Source: Porphyra umbilicalis
Lineage: Eukaryota > Rhodophyta > Bangiophyceae > Bangiales > Bangiaceae
Reading direction: 5' to 3'
DNA: 64,000 nt
NCBI GenBank assembly: GCA_002049455.2
Contig: KV918954.1
Coordinates: 1-64,000 of the forward strand
Part shown: positions 53,247 to 62,857 of the stretch, in pieces
Layout of the letters: every line of letters starts with the position of its first letter
Numbering within the stretch: position 1 is the stretch's first letter
Notes under the pieces: model-generated
Databases searched by the model: none
Told to the model about the DNA's origin: nothing
Seen by the model: only the letters and a program-made list of their open reading frames with translations
Position numbers and translations under genes: made by a program

Positions 53247-55882
53247 ATGTGTGGCATTTTCGGGTACATCAACTGCGGTGTGGGGCAATCGCGGCGGGAT
53301 GTGCTGAACGTCCTCCTGAACGGTAGGTGGGCTGTATCTGTGAGAGGGGGCTCCTTCCAGGAAGCTGTCACATGGGGGCTGCTTGAGGCGTCGGCTGGGA
53401 GGGAAGAGGACGTTGGGTTCCGCCTTTTGGGAGTGCTGCGCGACACTTCTGTGCGTGTTAGAGCTGAGCAGATGGCCATGTCTACATACACTCTGTGTCC
53501 GCCGCTAACGGGTTCTTGTCGACTTGGGCCCCCCTGTTTGTTGTGTCCTTCCTTGTCGTCTCGCTCGCGCCCGGGTTGTGCTGTCTGTGGTGGGGCTTCT
53601 TCGAAAACGCATCGGCAGGCCTGCGGCGTCTCGAGTACCGGGGCTACGACTCTGCCGGCCTTGTGTGTGATGGCGCTGCGGGTGTCGGCGAGCCCGTGGT
53701 CATCAAGCGCTCCGGGACAGTCGACAAGCTCGCCGCCGCCGTATGGGAGGCCGTCGACACGGATGCCCGCCTTGGTGCCGAAGTGGTGGACGCGGTGATG
53801 CAAAACCACGTTGGCATTGCACACACGCGGTGGGCGACACACGGGGCGCCGAGCCCACTCAACAGCCACCCACATGCGTCGGACTCGACGGCCCAGTTCC
53901 TCGTTGTCCACAATGGCATCGTCACCAACTACAAGGCGCTCAAGGCGATGCTCACCGGCAAAGGCTACACGTTTGAGACGGAGACGGACACGGAGGTGGT
54001 CGCGCGCTTGCTCAAATACCTGTACGAGACAGTACGGGAGGGAGGAGAGGTGCTGACATTTTCGCGCCTGGTCATGCACATGATGCACGCGCTCGACGGG
54101 GCGTACGCGATACTGGTGCGGTCGACGCTGTTCCCCAACGAGGTTGTGGCATGCAAGCGGGGGTCCCCGCTGGTCCTCGGCCTCAAGGGCGACGTACGGG
54201 AGCTGCCAAGCAGCGGATCGGTTGAGGTGATGCGGGGCTCCCTGTCGGAGCAGGCTGGCTACAACACCACCATCAACGGCGGCGGCAGGCGGCTCAGCGC
54301 CGGCGGCTCGGCGCCTGGTGCTTCGACAAGCAAGCGGCGGAAGTTGGCCACCGGGGAGGGCCTTTCCCCCGTGTCCACAGCCGTTGCGGTGGCGGCCGCT
54401 GCGGCCGGTAGCCTCTCTACCGCTCTCAATGGGGGCGGCAGCAGGCCAAACCCAACGACCCCCAAGGCGGTGACTGCCTCCCCGGCGCTGCACAACGAGT
54501 ACTTTTTCTCGTCGGACGCGTGCGCGCTCGTCGAGCACACTGACAAGGTGGTTTACATGGAGGACAACGACGTGGTGCACGTGGACGCGGCCGGCAACCT
54601 ACACCTCTACTGCTTTGGCGCCGAGTCGGGTGCGGTCGTCACCAACCGGGTCATCCAGACGCTCGAGCTGGAGCTGCAGCAGATTATGAAGGGCTCCTAC
54701 GACACGTTCATGCGCAAGGAGATCTTTGAGCAGCCCGAGTCGCTCACCCAAACACTCCGGGGGCGGTTGGTAAAAAAGTCGACCGGGCCGGCCACGTCGG
54801 ACGGCACGGGCAGTGGCTTTACGAGCGTCTTTCCGCTAAACGATCTGGACATGGACGACGTGCCGTTTGAGGTGCAGCTTGGCGGCCTCAACGAGCGCAT
54901 GTCTGACATCCGCCGCTCCAACCGGGTGATCTTTGTTGCGTGCGGCACTTCGTACAACTCGTGTCTCGCAGCGAGGCAGACGATGGAGGAGCTGGCGGAG
55001 CTGCCCGTCAGTGTGGAGCTGGCGAGCGACTTTCTCGACCGGCGGTGCCCAATCTACCGCTCCGATGTGTGCGTCTTTGTGTCCCAGTCAGGCGAGACAG
55101 CCGAGACGCTCGACGCGCTGCACTATGCGCGCTCCCACCACGCGCTGACGGTCGGCATTGTCAACTGCGTCGGCAGCTCCATCTCCCGTCTCACGGACTG
55201 TGGGGTGCACCTCAACGCGGGCGGGGAGATTGGGGTGGCGAGCACGAAGGTGTACACCTCCCAGGTCGTGGTGATCATTATGATGGCGCTGCTGCTGTCG
55301 AGTGATTCGCGGAGCAAGGACGCGCGGCGGGCGGAAATCCTGCGCGGCCTCGCGCAGCTACCGTCGCGGGTGGAAGCCACCCTCGCCGCCGTCGACGAGA
55401 TGATGAAGACAACCGCGCACAAGCTCAAGGACCAACAGTCCATCCTGCTCTTTGGGCGGGGCTACCAGTACGCCACTTGCCTGGAAGCGGCGCTCAAAAT
55501 CAAGGAGGTCAGCTACGTGCACACCGAGGGCATCCACGCTGGGGAGCTCAAGCACGGGCCGCTCGCGCTCGTCGACGACAAGATGCCCGTGGTGCTCTTT
55601 GCCAGCTGCGACGCGACCGCCACGCGGGTGCACAATGCGCTGTCGCAGGTAGCCGCGCGGGGCGGCCTCGGCCGCATGATCATTGTCGGCTGCGACGGCG
55701 ATGCGGAGGTCATGCGCTACAAAGACAGCGCCACGCTCGTGCTCGTGCCACAGGTTGTCGACTGCTTGCAATGTGTCCTCAACATTGTGCCGATGCAGCT
55801 ACTGTCGTACCATCTGGCGGTGGCGCGGAACCTCAACGTGGACCAGCCGCGGAACTTGGCCAAGTCGGTCACCGTCCAATGA
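53247..55882 (+). CDS. Glutamine:fructose-6-phosphate aminotransferase
   Basis: This enzyme converts fructose-6-phosphate and glutamine to glucosamine-6-phosphate and glutamate, the first step to UDP-GlcNAc. Exon 1 is 53247-53322 (MCGIFGYINC..., with nucleophile Cys2 of the class II glutamine amidotransferase). The 296-nt intron 53323-53618 (GTAGGT...CGGCAG) splits a Gly codon, and exon 2 runs 53619-55882; together they give 779 residues. The amidotransferase half has RGYDSAG, TRWATHG, HNGIVTNY and ETDTE. Two SIS (isomerase) domains follow, with CGTSYNS, VSQSGETAETL, STKVYTSQ and HTEGIHAGELKHGPLAL, and the conserved end QPRNLAKSVTVQ. It exceeds the usual ~680 residues mainly through a ~100-residue Ser/Gly/Ala-rich insert (about 54206-54480) at the end of the amidotransferase domain. 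The ATG is fixed because Cys must be residue 2. Confidence 0.97.
53323..53618 (+). other. Intron of the GFAT gene
   Basis: 296 nt, phase 1, GTAGGT...CGGCAG. Removing it joins LLNG to LRRLEYRGYDSAG exactly as in the enzyme family. Confidence 0.95.
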
Positions 55883-56420
55883 CCCATGGGCGCTGGGCGG
55901 CGTGACCATTCAGTTAAGAAGGGCATGCAAAGTTGAGTGTACAGTGGGGGGAGGTTGAGGGGGTTGACGGAGGAACATTGGGGGCACCAGGGATCGGTGC
56001 TGCACGCTGCAACCATTAAAGTCTACTTCTGTGTTTTATCCCCACCTCGCGACGCGCACCGCCCGAGGTCGTGCGGCGAGGCCGTGGGGCAGCGCAGAGG
56101 GCGTCTCGAGCACTGGCAACGCTGTCTCTGGCGGGTGGCACGGTCCTTGTTCGCACCCGACGGGCGGCCTGCTGCCCATCGCCGGGTGATTGCTGCTCGT
56201 GTGTTCGTCACGCCGTCGCTGCTGCGCCGTCAGCGCGGACGGCACGCCCCCACACGCGCCCGCTGCCTGCACTGGCCCGGGTGCCGCCGGGCGGCGCTGC
56301 CACCGGAACACTCCCGTGCGACGGCGCACATGGAGGGGACAATCTCCGCCTGCCGTCCGCCGTTTGGTTGGGGCGCCTGTGGCCACCAGCGCAGCAGGGT
56401 AAGGGACACACAGCGGGGAC
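55883..56420. other. Convergent 3' intergenic region
   Basis: Downstream of GFAT and downstream of the minus-strand sugar kinase. ATTAAA at 56015-56020, about 135 bp past the GFAT stop, is a plausible polyadenylation signal. Frames here are Arg/Pro-rich and not coding. Confidence 0.5.
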
Positions 56421-58289
56421 TCACCGCACTACGTGGCCGACGCCCCCCCCCAAAGCCCCGCCTACCGACGCACCGACCGCCGCCGCCACGCCGCCGCCGC
56501 CGGCCGCCGACGCGACCACCCGATCGGCGGTCAGCCCCTCCAGGGCCGGGTGTGCAGCACGCACCGCTGCATCCCGCGCGGCGGCGTAGGCGGCTTCGAC
56601 GGTCGGCGACGCTGCCGCTGGTGCCGCCGGCGCCAACGTCGCCACTTCGCCGCCGCCGCCGCCGCCGCCGCCCCAGGGCGCGGCGGCCACCACCACGTCA
56701 CCTCCAGCGACGGTGTCGACGGCAGCGGCGGGGCCACCCCCCCCCCACCCCCCCCCCCAAACCCGGCGGCAGTGGCAGCGTCGGCGCGCCCGTTAGCTCA
56801 GCCAACAGCGCCCGCCGCGGCACGGACCGCGCCGCCCGCGCAGCGTCGACGCGCGCGAGCGCCGCGGCTAACCCCGACTGCGCCACGTCGGCGGCGGTCA
56901 ACTCCCCCGCCCCGACGGGCACCGCAACGGCGGCAGCGAGCGCGCCAGCGACAAACGCATCGCCGGCGCCGGTCGCGTTGACCGCCCCCGCCGCGGCGTA
57001 GGCGGGGAACACGCCGGCGCCCGCGTTGGGCGCCAACCGCCCGCCCGTCGCCGCCGCGGCGACGGCCGCGTCGGGGTGGGCGGCGACGTACGCGCCGGCC
57101 GAGCCGAGGGTGATGGCCACCACCCCGACGCCACGGGCGTGGAACCAGGCGGCGAGGGCGGCCAAGTCCCGGCCCGTGACCGTCGCCTCGGTGGGGCGGT
57201 CGGCGCGGGCGAGGAGGGGGTGTGGTGGCGGCGCGGGGGGGGACGCATTGTCCCGGCCCGGCGCGGCGGCAGCATCGGCGGCGGTGGCAGGTGCGCTGGG
57301 CGTTGTGGTCACCCCCGCGGGCGCGTCGGTAATGGTCAGCGCCTCGTCGAGGTTGGCGTGCAGCAAGCCGACGCCCGCGAGCGCGGCGGCGGTCAGCACG
57401 GGCACGTCCACCTCCGGAGCCGCCACCCCATTCACGTCCAACGACAGCAGCACCGACGGCAGGGCGGCCCGCACGTCGGCGAGCGCGGTGGCCAGCGCCC
57501 CCCCCCGCAGCCGCGGCAGCAGGTGCGGGTAGCCGAGGTGAAAGGCCGCGACGGGCGGCCGGCGGGCGGCCAGGCGGACCGCCGCCGCCGCCACCGTCGC
57601 CCCGTCCAACACGGTATTGGCACCGAGGTCGACATAGCAGCCGCGGCCACCACCGATAAAGACGGGCACGACGGCCAGGGAGGTGGCGACGGGCGGCGCC
57701 GCCACGGCCAGCGGCGACGCGTCGACGCCCGCCGCCGTCAGCTGCGCCGCCATCTCCCTCCCGTGTGCGTCATCGCCGACGAGGCCGACGACCGCCGCGG
57801 CGACACCGAGACCTGCCAGGGAGCGGGCGGTGTTGGGCGCTGACCCGCCGGCCAAGTAGGCGGTGCCACCAAAGGTGGCGATGGCCTCGGGCGTGGGGGG
57901 GGGGTCGCCCCGTGCAGGAGTAAGTCGAGGCAGCAAAGGCCGGTACATGCAATGCCGCCGCCGGCGGCCGCCGCGTCGGCCGCGTCGGCGGCCGCTGCCG
58001 CCGCGGCCGTGTCGGCGTCGAGCGGCGGCGGGGCGGGGACGGGTGTTGCCATTGCAGACGCGTCGAGGAGCACGGCCTTGACAGGGACGACGGGGGGTGC
58101 GCGGGTGCGCGCCTGGTCGAGCAAGGCACTTGGCCTTGCTATGACTGGGGGGGGGGGGTACAGCGGCAGCGGGAGTCGATGGAAGTAGGCAGTGGGCGGC
58201 GGGAGGCGGCGTCTCGTGGGCGGGAGGTGGGCGGCTGCCGTGCTCTTGAGCAGGGCGAGATCCGGATCCAATTGAGCCACTGAGAACAT
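56421..58289 (-). CDS. pfkB/ribokinase-family sugar kinase, frame-interrupted
   Basis: An ATP-dependent kinase of the pfkB family (ribokinase, adenosine kinase, fructokinase and relatives); the substrate cannot be told. The N-terminus in one minus frame (from ATG 58289) ends in IACTGLCCLDLLLHGATPP. The continuation EAIATFGGTAYLAGGSAPNTARSLAGLG lies in a second frame, and the switch falls at a C10 run (57895-57904 on the plus strand), so a base-count error or real indel there is likely. The second frame carries VGLVGDDAHGREM and the catalytic anion-hole motif NATGAGDAFVAGAL. It then reaches a double C/G-run at about 56737-56759, past which a third frame (AYAAARDAAVRAAHPALEGL...) to 56421 may be the true C-terminus. 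An Ala/Pro/Asn insert follows LDEALTITDAP. Confidence 0.8.
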
Positions 58290-59576
58290 CCAGGTCTGGA
58301 GTGGGAGTCATGGCGACCGTGAGCTCCACCGGTCGGCGCCGCCAGACACCACCGGCCAGGTGCACCTGGCCAGTAAAAATGGAACGACGTCGATGGCAGT
58401 CTGTCTCTGTCCCATGAAAGCCGTGCGACTAGCTGTCCTCTGGCCCGCGGTGGCTCGGTGCGAGCGCTTCCCGAAGCAGGTGAGTTCTCCTACTTTCGTC
58501 GTGTCGAAGCCGATGGTCGCTGTGACTCACTGCCACTGGACAAGGCGGTGGTATCAAGATGAGGCAATGCTGCTTACGTACGACCACTTGAACGGCCTTG
58601 GCATTGTGCATGGCGCTGCGACTGGTCAGTTGAGCAGTATGATTGAGCGCGCTGCTACCGGACGCATCTTGGGCTGATGCATGCCGTACACGGCCCACCG
58701 CATCTTCTCTTCGTTGTGGGTCATCGCCCTCACTACTGCAGCTGACGGGATCCTATCACACAGCACCGCACACAGACCCGGCGGTCGCTCAGCCTCGAGC
58801 GCATACGGCTCGTCCATGACCACCGATAAAAATCGACGCACGGGCCCATGGCTTCCCCGGCGGTCGTTCTCGGCACAGGCGGCGCTCTGAATTTCATCGT
58901 CGGCCGAAGGAGGGCGCCAGCAGCACGGCGTCCTGTGCGGGTACGGGGTGGGGCTACGACACTCGCAGCCCAAAAGCAACGGCACCTGTGCGACGGTTGC
59001 GGTAATTGGACAAGCCACGACTACCCAACACCTGTGCGACTGTTGCGAAGTGTCGGCAAGCCACCACACCGCGGAAGCCCCACTGCCGCGCCGAATGAGG
59101 TGGCTGTCTGAACTCCGTCGGCGGAGACGGCAGCGGTGTCCATCCATGGCTGGGGCGCCATTGCGCCTCGCCGTGCGGTGACGCAACAACAACACAGTGG
59201 GCGGAATCAATCATCGCTGCTGCCGACTCTAGTGGGCTCCAGCGGGTGCGACGGCGTCGGCAATGACGTCAGCAACCACCAGACCGCCGCACGCCGGGTA
59301 GCAGGGGGGCGGAAGTGCCTCGACGCCTGTGCCCGGATGGTATTACGTGCCAAGACGGTGGGAGAGCTTGGGCATGACGCAAATTACTGCCCGGCAGATG
59401 AGGAAAGGATGAACACAAGTATGTAGCGAGCTATACCTCGAAGCCGACACAATTGGTACAAACAACAGCGGCCACACCTATGTTGACAAAAGCGGTAAGG
59501 ACCAAGACGACAGAAGAGAAAAGAACAACACAATATCAGAGAGAAACATACAAAAGGGAAAACACGGAGTGGACGC
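58290..59576. other. Intergenic region between two minus-strand genes
   Basis: About 1.3 kb with no convincing gene. A short phrase around CACCTGTGCGACNGTTGCG occurs twice (58982 and 59031). The kinase promoter should lie just above 58289 and the C2-gene 3' end just below 59576; no clear signals are seen. Confidence 0.45.
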
Positions 59577-61064
59577 TCACACAGCGTCGTTGGTAATCAA
59601 AATCCACACGCTGACCTCCTCCTCCGACACTTCCCGCTTGGCGAGGAGCACCAGCCCCGGGGCGCGCCCCTCCTGGCCACAAAACCAGTGTAGCACCCGC
59701 CCCTCCTCCATTGTCGTCAGCTGCTTGATAGACAGCTGCACGAAGCCCATGAGCTTGGGGTCGACAGACGGCCGGTGCTGGTACACCTCTAACCGCATGT
59801 GCTTGGCGTCGTCGCCCGCAAACAGCTCCGCACTTGACACGCGGGCGGGCTTGAAGTCCTGCCCGCCCGCCCGCAGTGGCTCGGACCGGTAGACGGGTGT
59901 CCAGCGGGCCTTCTTGAGCCCCCGGTTGAGCACGAAGAACGTCTTGGCTTTGGGTTTGGCCGAACGGTCGTACCGCACGTACACGTTGACGGGGCGTTCG
60001 GCACCGAGCGGCCGCACCACGTCGCCCGACAGGATGAGCCAGCTGTCCTTGTGCCGGTTGATGCTGTCGAGCTTAACGACTTTGCACTGCCCCGCTGCAA
60101 TGACGATATCCCACAGAGTACACTGGCCCTGCGCCATATGCACCTGCTTCTTCATGCCGCCTTTGCCGTACACCTTGACGAGGAGCTCCCGGTCCATATC
60201 CCGCTCCGGATTGCACGGGAAGACAAACTTCTTGACGAAGCGAGGGAAGTGTGTGTTGACAAGCGTCTCGGTGCGGCCGAGCTCCGCCCACGGCGACCGC
60301 TCGTTCTCACGTATGAGGACGACGCAAAAGGGGTCGCTGTTAGAGAAGATATCGGTCTTGGGAAGGAACTGGCACTCGATGCTAATCTCCATCGGCTGCG
60401 TGTAGAGGGCGTCAACGTACTGGCGGATGCTCTCAGAGTTGCCGCCGGTGCCGATAAACTCAATCATCAGCTGCACGGGCTTTGGCGCCTCCTCCTCCAG
60501 GACCGTCCCAACAGCAGGAGTCTCGCCGGCCGGAATGTCCTCCAACCGCGTCACGGTGCGGGTCAGCACGTGCTTATCTGCGGTCAGGTCCTCGGGCTCG
60601 GCCGCCTCGGCGCCGCCGGCGTCGCTGAGGCCGTCGTCCAAGAGGCTCGCCGCGCTGTGCACGCGGGCCATTTGAAAGCTTGATGCGGAACCGACCGAGG
60701 AGCGTTGCCGACGCAGGTTACCGCTGCCGCCACCGTGGCTCGACTGCGTCCGGAAGCTACTGCGGCTGCTGCGGCTGCTGCGGCTGCTGCGGCTGCTGCG
60801 GCTGCTTCGCCGCAATCCGCCGCCAGCTGACCCGCCATAGCCGGCAAAGCCCTCCAGGTGACCGCTGGGGGTGCGCTTGCCCATCGAGCCGGGCCCGCCC
60901 GACGTTGGGGGCGCCTTGGTGCCCGCGTCCGTCCCGCCCCCATCCGATGTGGCGTGGCCGGCCTCGGGCGGGGGGGGAGCTCCACCACGCTCGCTCGCGT
61001 GGTCCCCATCGCTGTGAACGCTGATCGAATCGAACAAGTCCGACAGGTTGGATTGACTCGCCAT
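59577..61064 (-). CDS. Double C2-domain (copine-like) protein
   Basis: A cytosolic protein of 495 residues, expected to bind phospholipid membranes, possibly in response to calcium. I start at the ATG at 61064 (MASQSNLSDLFDSISVHSD); the frame stays open upstream to 61172 but that part looks untranslated. Residues ~1-150 are a disordered acidic/Ser-rich region with an SR repeat. The first C2 domain (~190-320) includes MEISIECQFLPKTDIFSNSDPFCVVL and ELGRTETLVNTHFPRFVKKF; the second (~330-470) includes KTFFVLNRGLKK...TPVYRSEPLR and MGFVQLSIKQL. This is the C2A-C2B layout of copines, but the von Willebrand A domain that normally follows is absent; the protein ends at WILITNDAV. It may be a distinct copine-N family rather than a truncation, because the stop follows complete domains. 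Confidence 0.85.
   Translation of the reverse strand: MASQSNLSDLFDSISVHSDGDHASERGGAPPPPEAGHATSDGGGTDAGTKAPPTSGGPGSMGKRTPSGHLEGFAGYGGSAGGGLRRSSRSSRSSRSSRSSRSSFRTQSSHGGGSGNLRRQRSSVGSASSFQMARVHSAASLLDDGLSDAGGAEAAEPEDLTADKHVLTRTVTRLEDIPAGETPAVGTVLEEEAPKPVQLMIEFIGTGGNSESIRQYVDALYTQPMEISIECQFLPKTDIFSNSDPFCVVLIRENERSPWAELGRTETLVNTHFPRFVKKFVFPCNPERDMDRELLVKVYGKGGMKKQVHMAQGQCTLWDIVIAAGQCKVVKLDSINRHKDSWLILSGDVVRPLGAERPVNVYVRYDRSAKPKAKTFFVLNRGLKKARWTPVYRSEPLRAGGQDFKPARVSSAELFAGDDAKHMRLEVYQHRPSVDPKLMGFVQLSIKQLTTMEEGRVLHWFCGQEGRAPGLVLLAKREVSEEEVSVWILITNDAV
60760..60806. repeat. 9-bp microsatellite (CTGCTGCGG)n
   Basis: About five tandem copies lie inside the C2 gene, encoding the (Arg-Ser-Ser)n run on the minus strand. 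Its length probably varies between individuals. Confidence 0.9.
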
Positions 61065-61923
61065 GGTCACTAGCCACTCGGGGGGGGGGCGCAAGGGGGG
61101 AGAGAAGAGGACAAACGACGAGGGTGGGAAAGTGGGGAGTGACGAGACCGCGGCGAGGCCCGTTGTGGACACGGGGATGACTTAGCGTGCGTTGAAGCGC
61201 GGGAGGGCAAGACCGAGGCACGGCCGGCAGGCGAGGAGCACGTCCAGCACCGCCCCCAACCACCCAGCGTCCAGCCGGGCCACTGTCGAGAAGTTCCGCA
61301 CTGCCACACACCGAGACCGAACACAGCTCGCCACTGGGCGCACGCCGCGCGCCGCTGCGGTCGCGTACGCGCGCCTGTCGGGGGCAGCGCCAGGTGCCAC
61401 GCGAGTGGCGGGAGTACTCCCGCAACACGGGGGAAGGCGCGACTGGCACCACGCTTGGCACACTTGCCCGAAGCCGAGCACCCAAAGCGTTGCTTCAAAA
61501 CGACACATGTAACAGGGCCAAAAGGGGCGGCGTTCGAAGCACAGGCGTTAGGCTCCTGTATACATAGGCATGACACGCGTCGACCGTTCTGGTGCCCAGC
61601 AGACCCCGGTTGGTGAGTGGACTGCGCTCCTGACAGCGGCAAGAAGCGGCGACCGATAACGTTCCCGTTGCTTATGTGCAGTGACCCTAATTTGTGACGC
61701 TAACTACGCCTCTGACGATCGGGACAAGCAAAGAGGATTGAGCGATCAGTTGCTGGTTTCTGGCCGATGGATGGGCAATATCCATCTGGCGAAGCTTCTA
61801 CGGCAGGATTGTGCACCACTGTACTTCGGCGTACTTGCCAGGACAGCGCGTCGCATTTCTGGTTGAGGTGGAATGGGCCCAGTACACACGTTCGCGGGTG
61901 TACTTGCCTCTAGGGTTGTACAA
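61065..61923. other. Upstream of C2 gene, no gene seen
   Basis: Contains the likely promoter of the C2 gene just above 61064, with a purine-rich (GGGGGGG, GAGAAGAGGA) stretch at 61080-61130. The frames further right are shadows or noise. Confidence 0.45.
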
Positions 61924-62030
61924 CACGCCCGGGGCGTGCTAAATTGCACGCCTGGGGCGTGCAATTTCTCGTGTTTTGGGCGTGTCACGACCGGCACGCC
62001 CAGAATTTTAGGGGCGTGATTGGGGCGTGC
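61924..62030. repeat. GGGCGTG/CACGCCC motif cluster with hairpins
   Basis: Nine or so copies of GGGCGTG in both orientations. They include a 7-bp palindrome around one base (CACGCCCGGGGCGTG, 61924-61938) and a perfect 12-bp stem, AAATTGCACGCC (61941-61952) with 61956-61967. A second, one-orientation cluster of four lies at 62810-62857. Confidence 0.8.
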
Positions 62031-62809
62031 TTCGCAAAAGAAGTACATCATGTCAAATGCGCTCTTGGGGCGCCAGTCCACCGAATGCTTCTCGGTGCAG
62101 TTCCGTGCCACCTTCGTTACTCTTTCAGGGGGCGGTGTCTTACTGCTCCGTCGAGCGTCGACAAACAAGGTGCTCGACTCTATGAGGCGTGGGGACCATT
62201 TTTCCGTCGTGCGCCCACAAACAAGGTGCTCGGCGCCATGATGCGCGGGCGCCATCTGTGCGAGATGGGCACAGCAAGAGCCACCTGTTGTCATCAGCAA
62301 GGGAGGACGCTGAGGGGCTCCTCGACACGGGCGTCAATGAGGACGTTGAATGCGACGCATCGCGCGCCGGCAACGACCAGGCCGACGGCAGTGATGGAGG
62401 GGGCACCGGCGGCGAGCTACGCGCCTCCTGAACAAGGAGGTCACCCGATGCGCCACGGCCGGCGCCGGCGTCCCTGGACAAAACGTTGGTCGTCCTCGTG
62501 ACGAGGACGCCCCCGCGGCCATGACCGAGAATGATTTGATGACCATCTGCTCTGGTTTTGTGCGCGGTGAGGTGGGTTGGACTGCTGGCTGTAGGGCGGC
62601 CGGTGGAGGCCAGGCGAGCCGACGTCCCGTAATGCTGCAACGCATCATTGACGCAGAGTGGCAGAGGCCAAAAGAGTGTATCGAATGCAGCTGTTTCCTC
62701 CATGTTTTCTGGCATTTTTGTGGTCCTTTGAACCATCCAAATTACAAGAATATTGGGTACTTTGAATCGCCTATCAAGTAAGCGTCAAAATATGAGGGCT
62801 ACATTTGGG
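62031..62809. other. DNA between two GGGCGTG clusters
   Basis: A 58-bp near-duplicate around ACAAACAAGGTGCTCG occurs at 62160 and 62218. No recognisable protein. It could be the body of an element whose ends are the two GGGCGTG clusters, but the clusters are not clean inverted repeats. Confidence 0.3.
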
Positions 62810-62857
62810 GCGTGAAGAGGGGCGTGCCAATGTTGGGGGCGTGCAGAAGGGCGTGAT
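62810..62857. repeat. Second GGGCGTG cluster
   Basis: Four same-strand copies of GGGCGTG in 48 bp, ending GGGCGTGATTAGGC. The left cluster ends with a related phrase, GGGCGTGATTGGGGCGTG. Confidence 0.8.

Noticed and set aside
55477-55905. Other frames inside GFAT, the hydrolase and the C2 gene
   Set aside because: Shadows of strongly coding frames in high-GC DNA.
57026-57843. Plus-strand frames opposite the sugar kinase
   Set aside because: The minus strand holds the family motifs; the plus frames are Ala/Arg/Gly-rich shadows.
61070-61172. Upstream extension of the C2 protein to an ATG at 61172
   Set aside because: The extra 36 residues are hydrophobic/Pro-rich and unlike the protein; the ATG at 61064 begins the acidic Ser-rich head typical of the rest.
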